Assembly: GCF_016801865.2 (NCBI RefSeq)
Contig: NC_068937.1
Coordinates: 18,076,432 to 18,140,431 of the forward strand
From: Culex pipiens pallens
Lineage: Eukaryota; Arthropoda; Insecta; Diptera; Culicidae
Direction of reading: 5' to 3'
Length of the DNA: 64,000 bases
Shown here: one piece after another, positions 27,501 through 39,500 of the stretch
Layout of the letters: each line of letters begins with the position of its first letter
How positions within the stretch are numbered: the first letter of the stretch is position 1
The notes under the pieces: model-generated
Databases searched by the model: none
What the model was told of the DNA's origin: nothing
What the model saw: the letters and a program-made list of their open reading frames with translations, nothing else
Program-made: the position numbers and the translations under genes

Positions 27501-30500
27501 CAAATTGACCAAATGGCCTAGTGGCTAAAATGACCAAAATGACCAAAATGACCAAAATGACCAAAATGACCAAAATGACCAAAATGACAAAAATGACAAA
27601 AATGACAAAAATGACAAAAATCACAAGAATGACAAGAATCACAAAAATGACAAAAATAACTCAAATGACTAAAAGACAAAAATGACAAAAATGAAAAAAA
27701 AACACAAAAATTACTTAATGACAAAAATGACAAAAATGACAAAAATGACAAAAATGACAAAAATGACAAAAATGACAAAAATGACAAAAATGACAAAAAT
27801 GACAAAAATGACAAAAATGACAAAAATGACAAAAATGACAAAAATGACAAAAATGACAAAAATGACAAAAATGACAAAAATGACAAAAATGACAAAAATG
27901 ACAAAAATTACAAAAATTACAAAAATGACAAAAATGACAAAAATGACAAAAATGACAAAAATGACAAAAATGACAAAAATGACAAAAATGACAAAAATGA
28001 CAAAAATGACAAAAATGACAAAAATGACAAAAATGACAAAAATGACAAAAATGACAAAAATGACAAAAATGACAAAAATGACAAAAATGACAAAAATGAC
28101 AAAAATGACAAAAATGACAAAAATTACAAAAATGACAAAAATGACAAAAATGACAAAAATGACAAAAATGACAAAAATGACAAAAATGACAAAAATGACA
28201 AAAATGACAAAAATGACAAAAATGACAAAAATGACAAAAATGACAAAAATGACAAAAATGACAAAAATGACAAAAATGACAAAAATTACAAAAATTACAA
28301 AAATGACAAAAATGACAAAAATGACAAAAATGACAAAAATTACCAAAATGACAAAAATTACAAAAATTACAAAAATTACAAAAATTACAAAAATTACAAA
28401 AATTACAAAAATTACAAAAATTACAAAAATTACAAAAATTACAAAAATTACAAAAATTACAAAAATTACAAAAATTACAAAAATTACAAAAATTACAAAA
28501 ATTACAAAAATTACAAAAATTACAAAAATTACAAAAATTACAAAAATTACAAAAATTACAAAAATTACAAAAATTACAAAAATTACAAAAAATACAAAAA
28601 ATACAAAAAATACAAAAATTACAAAAATTACAAAAATTACAAAAATTACAAAAATTACAAAAATTACAAAAATTACAAAAATTACAAAAATTACAAAAAT
28701 TACAAAAATTACAAAAATTACAAAAACTACAAAAATTACAAAAATTACAAAAATTACAAAAATTACAAAAATTACAAAAATTACAAAAATTACAAAATTA
28801 CAAAAATTACAAAAATTACAAAAATTACAAAAATTACAAAAATTACAAAAATTACAAAAATTACAAAAATTACAAAAATTACAAAAATTACAAAAATTAC
28901 AAAAATTACAAAAATTACAAAAATTACAAAAATTACAAAAATTACAAAAATTACAAAAATTACAAAAATTACAAAAATTACAAAAATTACAAAAATTACA
29001 AAAATTACAAAAATTACAAAAATTACAAATATTACAAAAATTACAAAAATTACAAAAATTACAAACATTACAAAAATTACAAAAATTACAAAAATTACAA
29101 AAACTACAAAAATTACAAAAATTACAAAAATTACAAAAATACAAAAAATATAAAAAAAATATAAAAATTACAAAAATTACAAAATTCACAAAAAAAAAAA
29201 TTACAAAAACTACAAAAATGACAAAAAATGTCAATTGCAAAAATTGCAAAAGTGACCAAAAGGACCCAAATGACGCAATAACCAAAATGACTTAAAATAC
29301 CTAAAAGACCATAAAAAATAAGACAACGGAAAAATTGGTTCGACAATAACTTTTCATCTACTTGTTTGTCACGTGTCAGCTTGATTGTTGGATTTTCAAA
29401 GAAATTTATTTTTGTTTGATTGTTTAAGGTTAATTTAAAATTGCACTTCAATCCGTTCCCCACACTGACTAATGCCGATTGCAACAACTAAGAAACAGTT
29501 ACCCGTATCATTTGTTAAAAATGTCATAATCATTTTACTCTCATTTTGCGTAACATTTCCGTGAAATTTCATAAGTTTCCGCACTACTGCTGCTGCCGCT
29601 GTCACTTGTTACTTCTTCTTCTTCGTTGTCTTCTTGATTAATCGATGTGTTTGTTTTTTGTGTCTCTTTAAGTTGCGTTTCTTTTGGAGTTCTTCTCGTT
29701 TCGATGCTTGTGTTTACAATTCGAACATTGTTGAATAATTTGAAAACATAAACGATGTAAACAAACACATTCCACTCAGCTTATTGTTTGTTTACATCGG
29801 GAGCCCAAGCATGTAAACACAGCTTCTTGTTTTGTTAATATCTGTGTGGTTGTGTCTCTCTGGAAATTATTCTGTAAACAAAACAAATACAAACAACAAT
29901 AATTTGACAAGCGGAACCCCGGAAAGAGAGAAAAAGCGAAACGAAAAGAGAGAGAGAGAAAACAAACAAACAAAAAAAAACTTTCCTATCTATTTATTCT
30001 TTATACCAAAAGGGAACAAAACATTCTAGCGCTTTAAGTCTTCCGACTGAAGTCCCGCAACGCGCAAATTCCGTACCGCCGTCGCCTAGCACAAACGAAA
30101 TCCGTTCGCCGCACAGCACTTCCTCGAACCAGGGCAGCGATTCGCTGTCGAGTTCCGAGCTCGCTTTGCATGACTTTGGGCTGCGTAGCCTGGGGCTCGG
30201 CCACGGCCACCCCGGCCAGCGCCAGCGGGTCCGGCCGAAGGTGTCGAGTGCCGACTCGATCCTGGCCATGTTCAAGAACTTTGCCACGTCGAGCGCCGGG
30301 ATCAACCTGCCGTCGTCGATCGTGATCTCGCCGTCGTCGACCCCGACGGCGTCCAGTCCGCAGGACGACGTGGCCGGCGATGACGACTCGTCGACCTCGT
30401 CCATCCACACGCCGGTCAGCTACTCGAGTGGGGGTGGTGGGGGCGCCGGGGGTGGCCCCGATTCGCCCGTGTTCTACCGGCAGAGCACGATCGAGGTGCC

Positions 30501-33500
30501 GGTACTCGACGCCCTCAGTGCCGCGCATAAAACGACGACCACGACGACCACCACCACACAGTTGCATCCGCCAACCATCCTGCTGGAGATCCCCAGCAAC
30601 GGAATCAATAACAAGTGCCTATCCCCAATCAGAGAGATGCCCACGCCGATCCCGTCTCCGGCGTTGACGCCGATCATGCCGCGGCCGGCGCGGAACCGCT
30701 CCCCCCAGGCCATCCATGACGAGTCGATGTCGGTGACGTTCAGCGGCGATTACGCCGGGTACAATGTAAGCAGTTTCTCCCGCGCCGTCGTCCAAGTCCT
30801 CCCTAATCGCTCGATCTTTCGCTTTGTTTGCCCCCCCTAGAACCCCAACAAGCTGAACCACCAGGTCACGATCGAAATCAACCAGCCCGAATCCGACACT
30901 GACTCGCCGACGCCGACCAACTTCTCCAACGACAGCACCACCAGCAGTTCCGGCTCCAGCAAGAGCCGCAAGCCAACTCCGCCGCGGATCTCCATCTCGA
31001 TCGACGTCCAACCGCCGACGCCGGAACGCGAGCGGGCCCAGCGTCCGCGCGATCTCGTCATTCCCGAGCTGATCATCCAGCAGCCCAGCCCGACGCGCGA
31101 GCGGACCGCGGTCGTAATGTTTCCCGGCTCACCTCCTCCGCAGCGGGCCAGCATCGGCGAGACCAGCTCCTTCTTCCCGAACAAGCAGCAGCAGAAAAGG
31201 TTCGTCGATCGTTGTCGTGTGTGTGTGTGTTGATGTTGTGTTGTGATCCCGTTGTCGTTGTCGATGTTGTGTACTGATCCCCCTCGTTCCGTCTCCGCAG
31301 ATTGCTGAAGCAGTGGGAAAAGCCCGGCTCGCTCGATCTGCCGTTCGAGCCGCCCATGATCACGATCACGTCCAACATGGCGGAGGTCGAGTCGGACGCG
31401 GACTGCATGTCCCCGGCTCCCACAGGTAAACCGAACGGGATCAACCCGACCACCCTGGGCGTCGTGTCCGGTAGTTCCGTAGGAATGTGCTATCTCAGTC
31501 CGTTTTCGATGTGTACCCGCGGTGATCGTGCGCCGTCCGAAAGTAATCTCAGCTCGTCCGGCTACTCTAGTATGGCTAGTCCCGGTCCCAGTAGGTGCGG
31601 CTCTAGCAATCCGCTCTGTCCCAGCGAGATGGAAGATCCGGGCTCAGGTGAGGCAACTCGTTCCACGCCGGTTCTACTGTACCGTACTGTACCTCCATAG
31701 CCGACGATCCGAGAGCTGCTCTAACACACTGTTTTTGTACATACGCTTTCTTCCCTCCCAAACTCACAAAACCCCAACTCTTCAACCGTGTCCATACAAC
31801 AATCATGCATCACCACTACCAACGCGCGATCATCCACCGTCACCAACACCACCAAAAGGTTCCGCCGGAACGGGCTTTCCGGGGCTGGGCTCCATGATGG
31901 GCGCCACCGGTCGTCGCCAAACGTCGTCGATCCTCAAGAAACACAACGACTCCTCCAGCGGTGGAACATCGGCCGCAAGCGGTGGCGGCGGCGGCGGAGC
32001 CGCCCACGACTCCTTTCGGCTAAGATCCGACTCGGAAACCCTGTCCGACGACCCCCTGCTCGAATCCAACGACGAAGGCATCGGCACGGACCACCTGGAC
32101 GAGAAGATCGAGGAAGGGGAAATCCGCAGCGCCAAAGAGCTGGAGCTCTACATCGGCAAGGAGCTGATCGAGACGGGGAACCGCATCCTGCACCCGGAAG
32201 CGAGCGCCGCCGCCGCCACCATGTCCCAGCTGCAGCTGCCCTCGATCGTGATACAGACCGAGGGCTTCGACAAGCTGTCGCCGGTGTCGTCGCGCTCCGA
32301 GAGCCCCCTGAGGTAACCCCTGTGTGACATGCGGCTGCTCCAGACGCGTTGAACTTCTCAGACAAATAACAAAAACCCTAAAAAAGATCGGTTCGGCTGC
32401 GGTAAATATTCTCAACCAACCTCCTTCTCTCTGTTGTGACCCCGCAACACACACAAACTAGAACACCCCAATTTCGCACCCTCTTTTTCTCTCTACTCTC
32501 TATAACCTCAATCTTTTAGGCAGAATAAACCCCTTCACGCAACAAGTTGCTATCTCTCTTTTGGCCCACCCCCCCAAAACGTTGCCGCGGAAGCTCGAGG
32601 TTGCGCGATAATCTTGTGTGTCGTCGAGTTGTCATGTGCTCTTTTGAAGCTCTTTAACCATTGGTTCCATTTTTGACATCCACCGATTGGGTTCCCGTGT
32701 TACCTGTAATGTTGATACTCCTTGATCAGTGATCTTGTCGTCTGTCAAACAAGAGTGTTTTTGTTTTTGTTTCTATGAACCTCCGGCACCTGGAATATCC
32801 AACGCCACATTTAACTGGATTTAGTTTTCTGATTCAGTTGCGCCAAAACAAACACACTCTTGTTCTACAAGCGTCACTAAGCTTTCATTCATTTGACAGT
32901 TCCGTAGTAAATTTTCAACAGGGCAAAACCTTGGACGTAAACAAGCAGCCTATCCCACTTACACTTAACGTGAACTGTCAGTAGAGCGAAAAGGATACAG
33001 CGTGGTTTCGTTAATGTCCGAAATTCCGCTAATTCGGACGCATTCGACCTAAAAACAAATATTGAGTTGTCAAACTAATATCTACATTTCGTTCTTTAAT
33101 CATCGTTTTCCGAGGACTTGGTTTCGTGCTTTTGACAGCTGTAAGCGAATTCGGATGCAGTTCCATTCGAATTAACGAGTCCGTTCTATAGACTATTTGT
33201 TTACATCTGATGTTTCGCCCTTATGAAAAATTACTAAAGAACTGTCAAATCAGGGTCCCAATCGAGCGACAAGACCTTGCAAGAACAAGGTAGGAATCAC
33301 AATGAAATATGTTTGAGAAAAAAACGTCATTATAAACATCATTACATTACGAACAATAAATCCAGAGTTTTTTTTTGAATAGGTCCTATATCCAGGTTTT
33401 TAAGCGAAGATGGCGTTGGAATGGTGAACGTCCGAAATGTCAAAATCGCGCAGTAGCACCAACATTAGAAAAAAATGTGGCTGTCATGCCATGGCACACT

Positions 33501-36500
33501 TTTTTCGTGATGTTGGTACCACTGCGTGATTTTGACATTTCGGGCGTTCACCTTTCGAACGCCATTTTCGCTTAATAACCTGGATACATATGAATGACAA
33601 TAGTTTATAGGTCCTTTTCAAAAAAAACTCTAGATTTCTACTCTATGTTTGATGCTATAGAACTATTTTTTGATAATAAATACATTTTAATGCGATTTCA
33701 ACCTAGTTCTTGCAAGATCTTGTCGCTCGGTAAAAACCCCTGATTTGACAGCTGGATATTTTATTTTTCGCGGTGAAATCATTTGACAGCTCGTATGAAC
33801 TAAAGCGCACACGCACATAGAGTTATCTACGTGGGCAAGTTTGAGTGTACGTACACGAAAATAAAGTGAGGTTAAATTTTGTCCGGCCAGCAAAATGAAA
33901 TGTTGCGCTAGTGTGCGTGCGCAAAACGTCATGATGATCTATTTTAACAGAAACACTGGTGGCAAAAATGTAAACAGTGCACGCGAGCTGTCAAAATCTT
34001 AACCTCTAAACCGAGTCAGCGTAGCACCCAAGACCTACTTTTCTAGAACTTTAGATCGACGTTCACAAAAAAATATAACAAATCAAAATTTGTTAATTAA
34101 AAAAGGTTTATTAAATTCTGAAAAACTTTTTTTAAAATCTATTTACGATTTAATTGAAAAATGAAACAACAAATTCATTTAAAAAAAATCAAAAACGAAA
34201 GAACTAAAAATTTTGAATTTGAGTGAAAACAGTTTTTGATAAATTTAATAATAATTAAAAACCTGGTTTCTTCTAGCTTCTGTGTTGAAAATTGCCAAAT
34301 ATAAAGTTTTTGCTCCTTGCTCAATAGGAAAAGAAAATAGAATGGCAAAAATTAGACAGTAACTATTTTTTTATGTTATTCAGATCCCAACGCTTAAAAA
34401 TAAGGACAGTTAAATTTCTTTAAAAAATCAACATCTACGAATTCATAAAAAAAGAATTTCATCAGGTTTCCTTTTTAATTTTGTGAATCTTGATATTCAA
34501 TTCTATAAATAAATCTTGAATTATTAAGTTACATTATTTTACTTTTCCTTGCCACTAATTTTATGTGAAATTTTTGAAGAGACAAATTCATGAAACATAT
34601 ATGTAATAGCTTCAATTCGAATCGTCTTAAACCGATTTCTCGACTTTTTCGAAACTCAAATAATAAGTATTATTTTCTTAACAGCAGAAAAACAAATGAC
34701 ATTTACAGTACAATATATGCATAGTAAAACATTTGCCAAACATAAACATCAAGAAAATGTCAAAAACAAATAAAATTGTGAACTTGATTTCACTTATTTT
34801 GTGTAAAGAAAAGCTTAAAACATTGTTTTATAAAATTTTCGGAACATTTAAAAATTCGTGTGAAAATATGTTTTTATCTTGATCGCTTTTTAATAATGTT
34901 TACTATCCAGAAATCATTGTTGGTTTATCAGGTTGTGAATAATCAAAAGCCATTTTAAATAAGAATACTTGCTTTACCTCTCATTTTATTTAAAGTTTGA
35001 AGGGGGAAATGCTACAAACATTTTTGTCTGTGTCTTTAAAGCATAACACTTTTTTTTTTTTTCAAAAAACGATTTCATTTTTTGATGATTATTTTTTTTG
35101 GATTTGAATATTTGAAAAAATATTGCAAATTTATTCAAAACTTTTAGAGTTTTTTTTAAAGGTCCTATAAACAAAATTTTCAATTTTTGCTTTTTGGGTG
35201 TTTTTAGAACCGCATTGAGTCAACGGTATTCAAAAACATCCGAAAAGCGAAAACTGATAATTTTGTTTATTGGATTTTTCAAAAAAAAAAAAAATCTCTT
35301 GCCTTATTAAATATTTTTCAAGCAAGTGCTCGGAATGGCCTACTTATCCAGGCTTGAGTGGCCACCCTGCACATAGTAGGCTTGGTGACCAAATAAACCA
35401 AGCAAAACAATGTAATTGAGCCAGTGTGACTTTGTAAACAAAGAGTGTATCCTGCTCACGCGAGGGGATGTTTACGTTAGTAGTGAGCGTGATACACTTT
35501 TTGCTTTCCAAACATCGCTTGAAACACTCAAACAGCTGATTTTCAGCTAACAATGCCTCTTACCCAGTGGATGTCAAAAATGGAAACTTACGAAGTGATT
35601 TGTTTACCTTTTTTCTGCACCCTGAGCAAACCACGTCAATCCATACAAAATGGCTGCCGGAACTTTCCTTAGGAGCGATCTGGAAAACGATCGGCAACAA
35701 TTTGTACTGATTTGACGTGTTTGCTGAGGGTGTCGAAAAGTTTGGTTTTGTTACTGCTTGCAAAGACAATAAACAAACGACACGCTTACACTGTCTTTGG
35801 GAGTGTTCTTTTATTACGTAACGCAGTTGGAAGGAGAGGAGGGGGGGGGGGGTAGAAAAACTTGTATGAAAATTTCGTTACAAGAGGGGGGGGGGGTCCA
35901 AAATCTAAATTTTTGCGTTACGTAATAAAAGAATGCTTGCAACAATTTGTTTTTGTTTATCTTTTCAACTGCACGGTAATTTTTATTACTAATATTTCAT
36001 CAAAACAAGCCAAAGTTACACTGAAAACTAAATGAAATTTACTCGGATTTTAGTGAACTTTATCCAAATCTGACAGTTTGTCACCAAACTGAATAAATTC
36101 AGTTTTGACGATTCAATGTTAAGTTTGACAGCTGATCTCTACCAGGGCTTCAACGCTAAGGTTGGCATTATTCTGCGTAAACATAAACAATTTCAGCTTC
36201 AAAAGAGCACATGGCAGCGACGATCCGTAAATTTCCCCTCACCCTATTGGCTGTCCGTAGTCCGCACCTTCCGTAACAAGAGTCCCCGCTTGCAACACCC
36301 CCTCAATTTCGAAAATTCGAATCTCTAAACGTGTGAATGAGAAGTTCAGCCGTCTTACAGCACCCACACACACAGACTCACTTTCCCCCAATTCGTGTAA
36401 CAAGTACACACAAGCCTCTACTGTGACACCGCATGTGAACCCCGCCCCTCTCCGCAGTGACCGAACCGCCAGCATGGAGCGCTTCTCGCCGCTGTTCTAC

Positions 36501-39500
36501 GGCAAGAAGGACCAGCAGCTGCCGTTTACCGACTCGGACGGTCTGTACGACTTCCCCTCGTCCGACGGTAAGGGCAGCTCGGCGACCGCGACTCACCACC
36601 GGAAGAGCACGGGCCGCAGGAGAGACCGACGCAGCTCGTCGCGCCAGAGCCTGTCGCCGTCCAAGTCGACCTCGGTGCTGCTGGAGATCCCCGGTGGTGG
36701 TGGAGGTGGCGGTTCCAAGGACCACAACAGCAGCACGTACAACTCGCACGGAGGAGGAGTTACAGTAGCGGCCGGCGCCGGTGGCGGTTCCAAGTACTAC
36801 TCGAGCACGACCACGCCCACCCGGAAGAGCCCCAAGAGGAGACCACTGTATCGGCATCCCGTAGCGAGCAGCTCGTCGTCCACGGAATCGTTAACGTCCA
36901 CACGAGAGTACGCACAAAGATCTAGCAAAGGTAAAGGCACCTTCTTTACCCGCCTCAAAAACACAAGCGCGTCGAAAGCCTTCTCTGTAACACACACCTT
37001 CCAAGGTTCACCTTCGACATCCTAGAGCCTTGTCTCAATGTCTCAACCGCCCATAACCTCAATCATTCATCTGACAGCAAATCTCTCTCTCTCTTTCTCT
37101 GTGTGTCTTTCTTTTCCCCATTTTGCCCACCCCTCCGACGACCCCCAATCCAGCATTCGTGACCTTCACGAAGGAAACGCAGCTGTGTGACTCGGGAGAT
37201 GACACCGGAGAGGTACGTTCCGACTACAGCGCCGCCGACCAGCTGGCCGATTACCATGCCACGTTCCGTACTTCCACCTCCTACGACAACCACTTCCTTG
37301 CGGCGCAGCCGCCATCATCAACCTCACCAACAACAACAACCACAACCACTGCTACGACAGTTCAGGCAACGACCTACTACTACTCCCCATCCTCCTCCTC
37401 CTTCCCCCCACCACCACCATCATCATCCAAGCAGCCCGAGGCGCCGCCCCGGTTTGCGAGCGCCGCCGACTCTGACCTGTTCCGGCGGCTGCTCAACTTC
37501 AAGCTGGACAAGCTCACGGTGGCACCGGCGCCTACTACCTCATCCGGCGGCTACACCTACACCCGGATCTGTCAGAGCGACGACGACGACGACGCAGACC
37601 AAGACGACGACTACTTGGATGATGACTGGGACTGCGACGAGGACGACTTCACCACCACCAACGCGGAAGAGGAAGATGAAGAGTTTGACGGTTTCGAAAA
37701 GGTTTTGTTCTCTTTTTCTCGTACACATCTACCCATACCCCGTCCGACCCCCGCTCGCTCGCTTTGTCCACCCCCCCCCCAAAGCCCTGTCTAGCGTTTT
37801 AGATGAGATCCCCGCAAACACCACAATTCGGAATGTTAGAAATGAAAACAACTCAAACCCGACGTTTGACAGTTGCTCACCTTCAGCGTATTTCACTTTG
37901 AAGCGTGACGTAGCTGTCAAACCGCAGGTTTGACATACGCTAAAAGCCTCTCACACACACTAAATTAGACAAGAACAACACAAACAAACAAAAACTGGAA
38001 CTGGAATGACGAAAAATCTCGGAATTGTGTTAGAGTGACACCCTGTTAGTGCCTTTAGCTGCATTTAGTTCAACCTGTAATTGCGATTCGTACTCAGTAC
38101 ACTTAGTGACGTAGTGGCGTTTTGTTTACGTGTGTAAATATTTTAAAAACAATAGCAAAGTGACGTTTCACGCGCTGTACAAAACGTTGGACGCGCACAC
38201 ACCTTCTAGTGGCTGTGTAGTAAGTGTGCGTTTTCTAGTGCGCGTGAGTAGCCCTATTGTTTGTTGATGTTTGCGTTTGACAACCTGTTAATACAAAACT
38301 TTTAGTTGAATTTTTAGATTAACTTCTAGTTGGAGATTCTAGTAGAGATCTTGTGGTAGTGCCGTAGTGGAGAGCTTATCGAGAGGCCGTCATCTGTGAG
38401 TTGTAGAAGTGTTCATCATGCTCACTCACCATCACACATACAAACTGTGTTGGGCTGTTGATGCGGTTGATGCCAGCCCTGCGTTTGACAGATATCTTAC
38501 CTTTAGCGCTGTGGCGCCTTGGTTCTTCTTAGTAATGTAAACAACTCTGAAGGTAGAGCGATGTCAAGGGTGGTGTCAACTGTTTTTAACGGTCCTAAAA
38601 AAAGTATTCAAGATCATCAATTGAGTTTGACATTCATGTAAACATTATGGTAAGTTTGGTTGATAAATATTTGTTTTTTTTTTCGAATTGTTTTTTAAAT
38701 GTTAATTTTATATCATTTTATCCTAGTTTGCAGAGAAAGCGTTTTTAATAGTTTAACGTGTAAAAAGAGAATTAACTTTGCAATATTTGATTTTATATTA
38801 GGTACACAAATTGTACTTAGACGATTTGAAACCTTTTGTCCTTTCGATATTTTGTCCTTTTGACGTTTTGTACTTTTAGCCTTTAGTCACTTTGACTTTT
38901 GTTTCAATATCGATCATTAGTCAACTTTCAACCTTATGTCTTTCCACCTTTTGTCCAATCGATTTTTTTGGGCATTCAATTTTATTTACTGATTTCAAAA
39001 AGAGTGAAAATTCAAAAATTTTCCGGTAAATTTTTTTTTAGAAAATAAAAAATAAAATGAAGTATTTATTGTTTTATTCGGTTTGGCATTCTTAACAACC
39101 ACACAAAACAAACAAAAAATCTGTGAAATTTGTCCCAAAATTGATCTTATTTAAAAAAATTTTAAATCTCGTTATAAAACTCGATTAAAAATTTTGTTCA
39201 TTAGAAAAAAAAAATAAAAATGTTGTTCATTGGACCTTAAAAAAAAACAAATATTCAATGCGGACAAGAGGTCGAAAAGACATGAGCGAATTTTAACAAA
39301 TGACCGAAAGTAAACAAATGGTCAAAATGACTAATGTTCGAAAAGGCAAAGGATCATTAAAACAAGAAGGTTGAAAGTTAACCAGGCTCTGATAGAAGAA
39401 GGGGGGGGGGGCACTCGCATGAAAAACTGATAAAGTTATTTGGGAATGACCCCTGAACAAATCTAGAACAAATTTTCATTCGTTGAATTTTTGAAATATT

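Noticed and set aside
21628..29295. Open frames up to 537 codons in the A-rich array (TKM, VIF, QKL repeats)
   Set aside because: Same reason; both strands are open over the same DNA and composition follows the 9-mer.
30034..30567. Minus-strand Arg-rich frame opposite exon 6
   Set aside because: Shadow of a GC-rich coding exon; no splice signals in that direction.
31788..32327. Alternative Arg-rich plus frame over exon 9
   Set aside because: The frame joined to exon 8 gives consistent phase and an acidic Ser-rich protein like the rest of the tail; this one does not.
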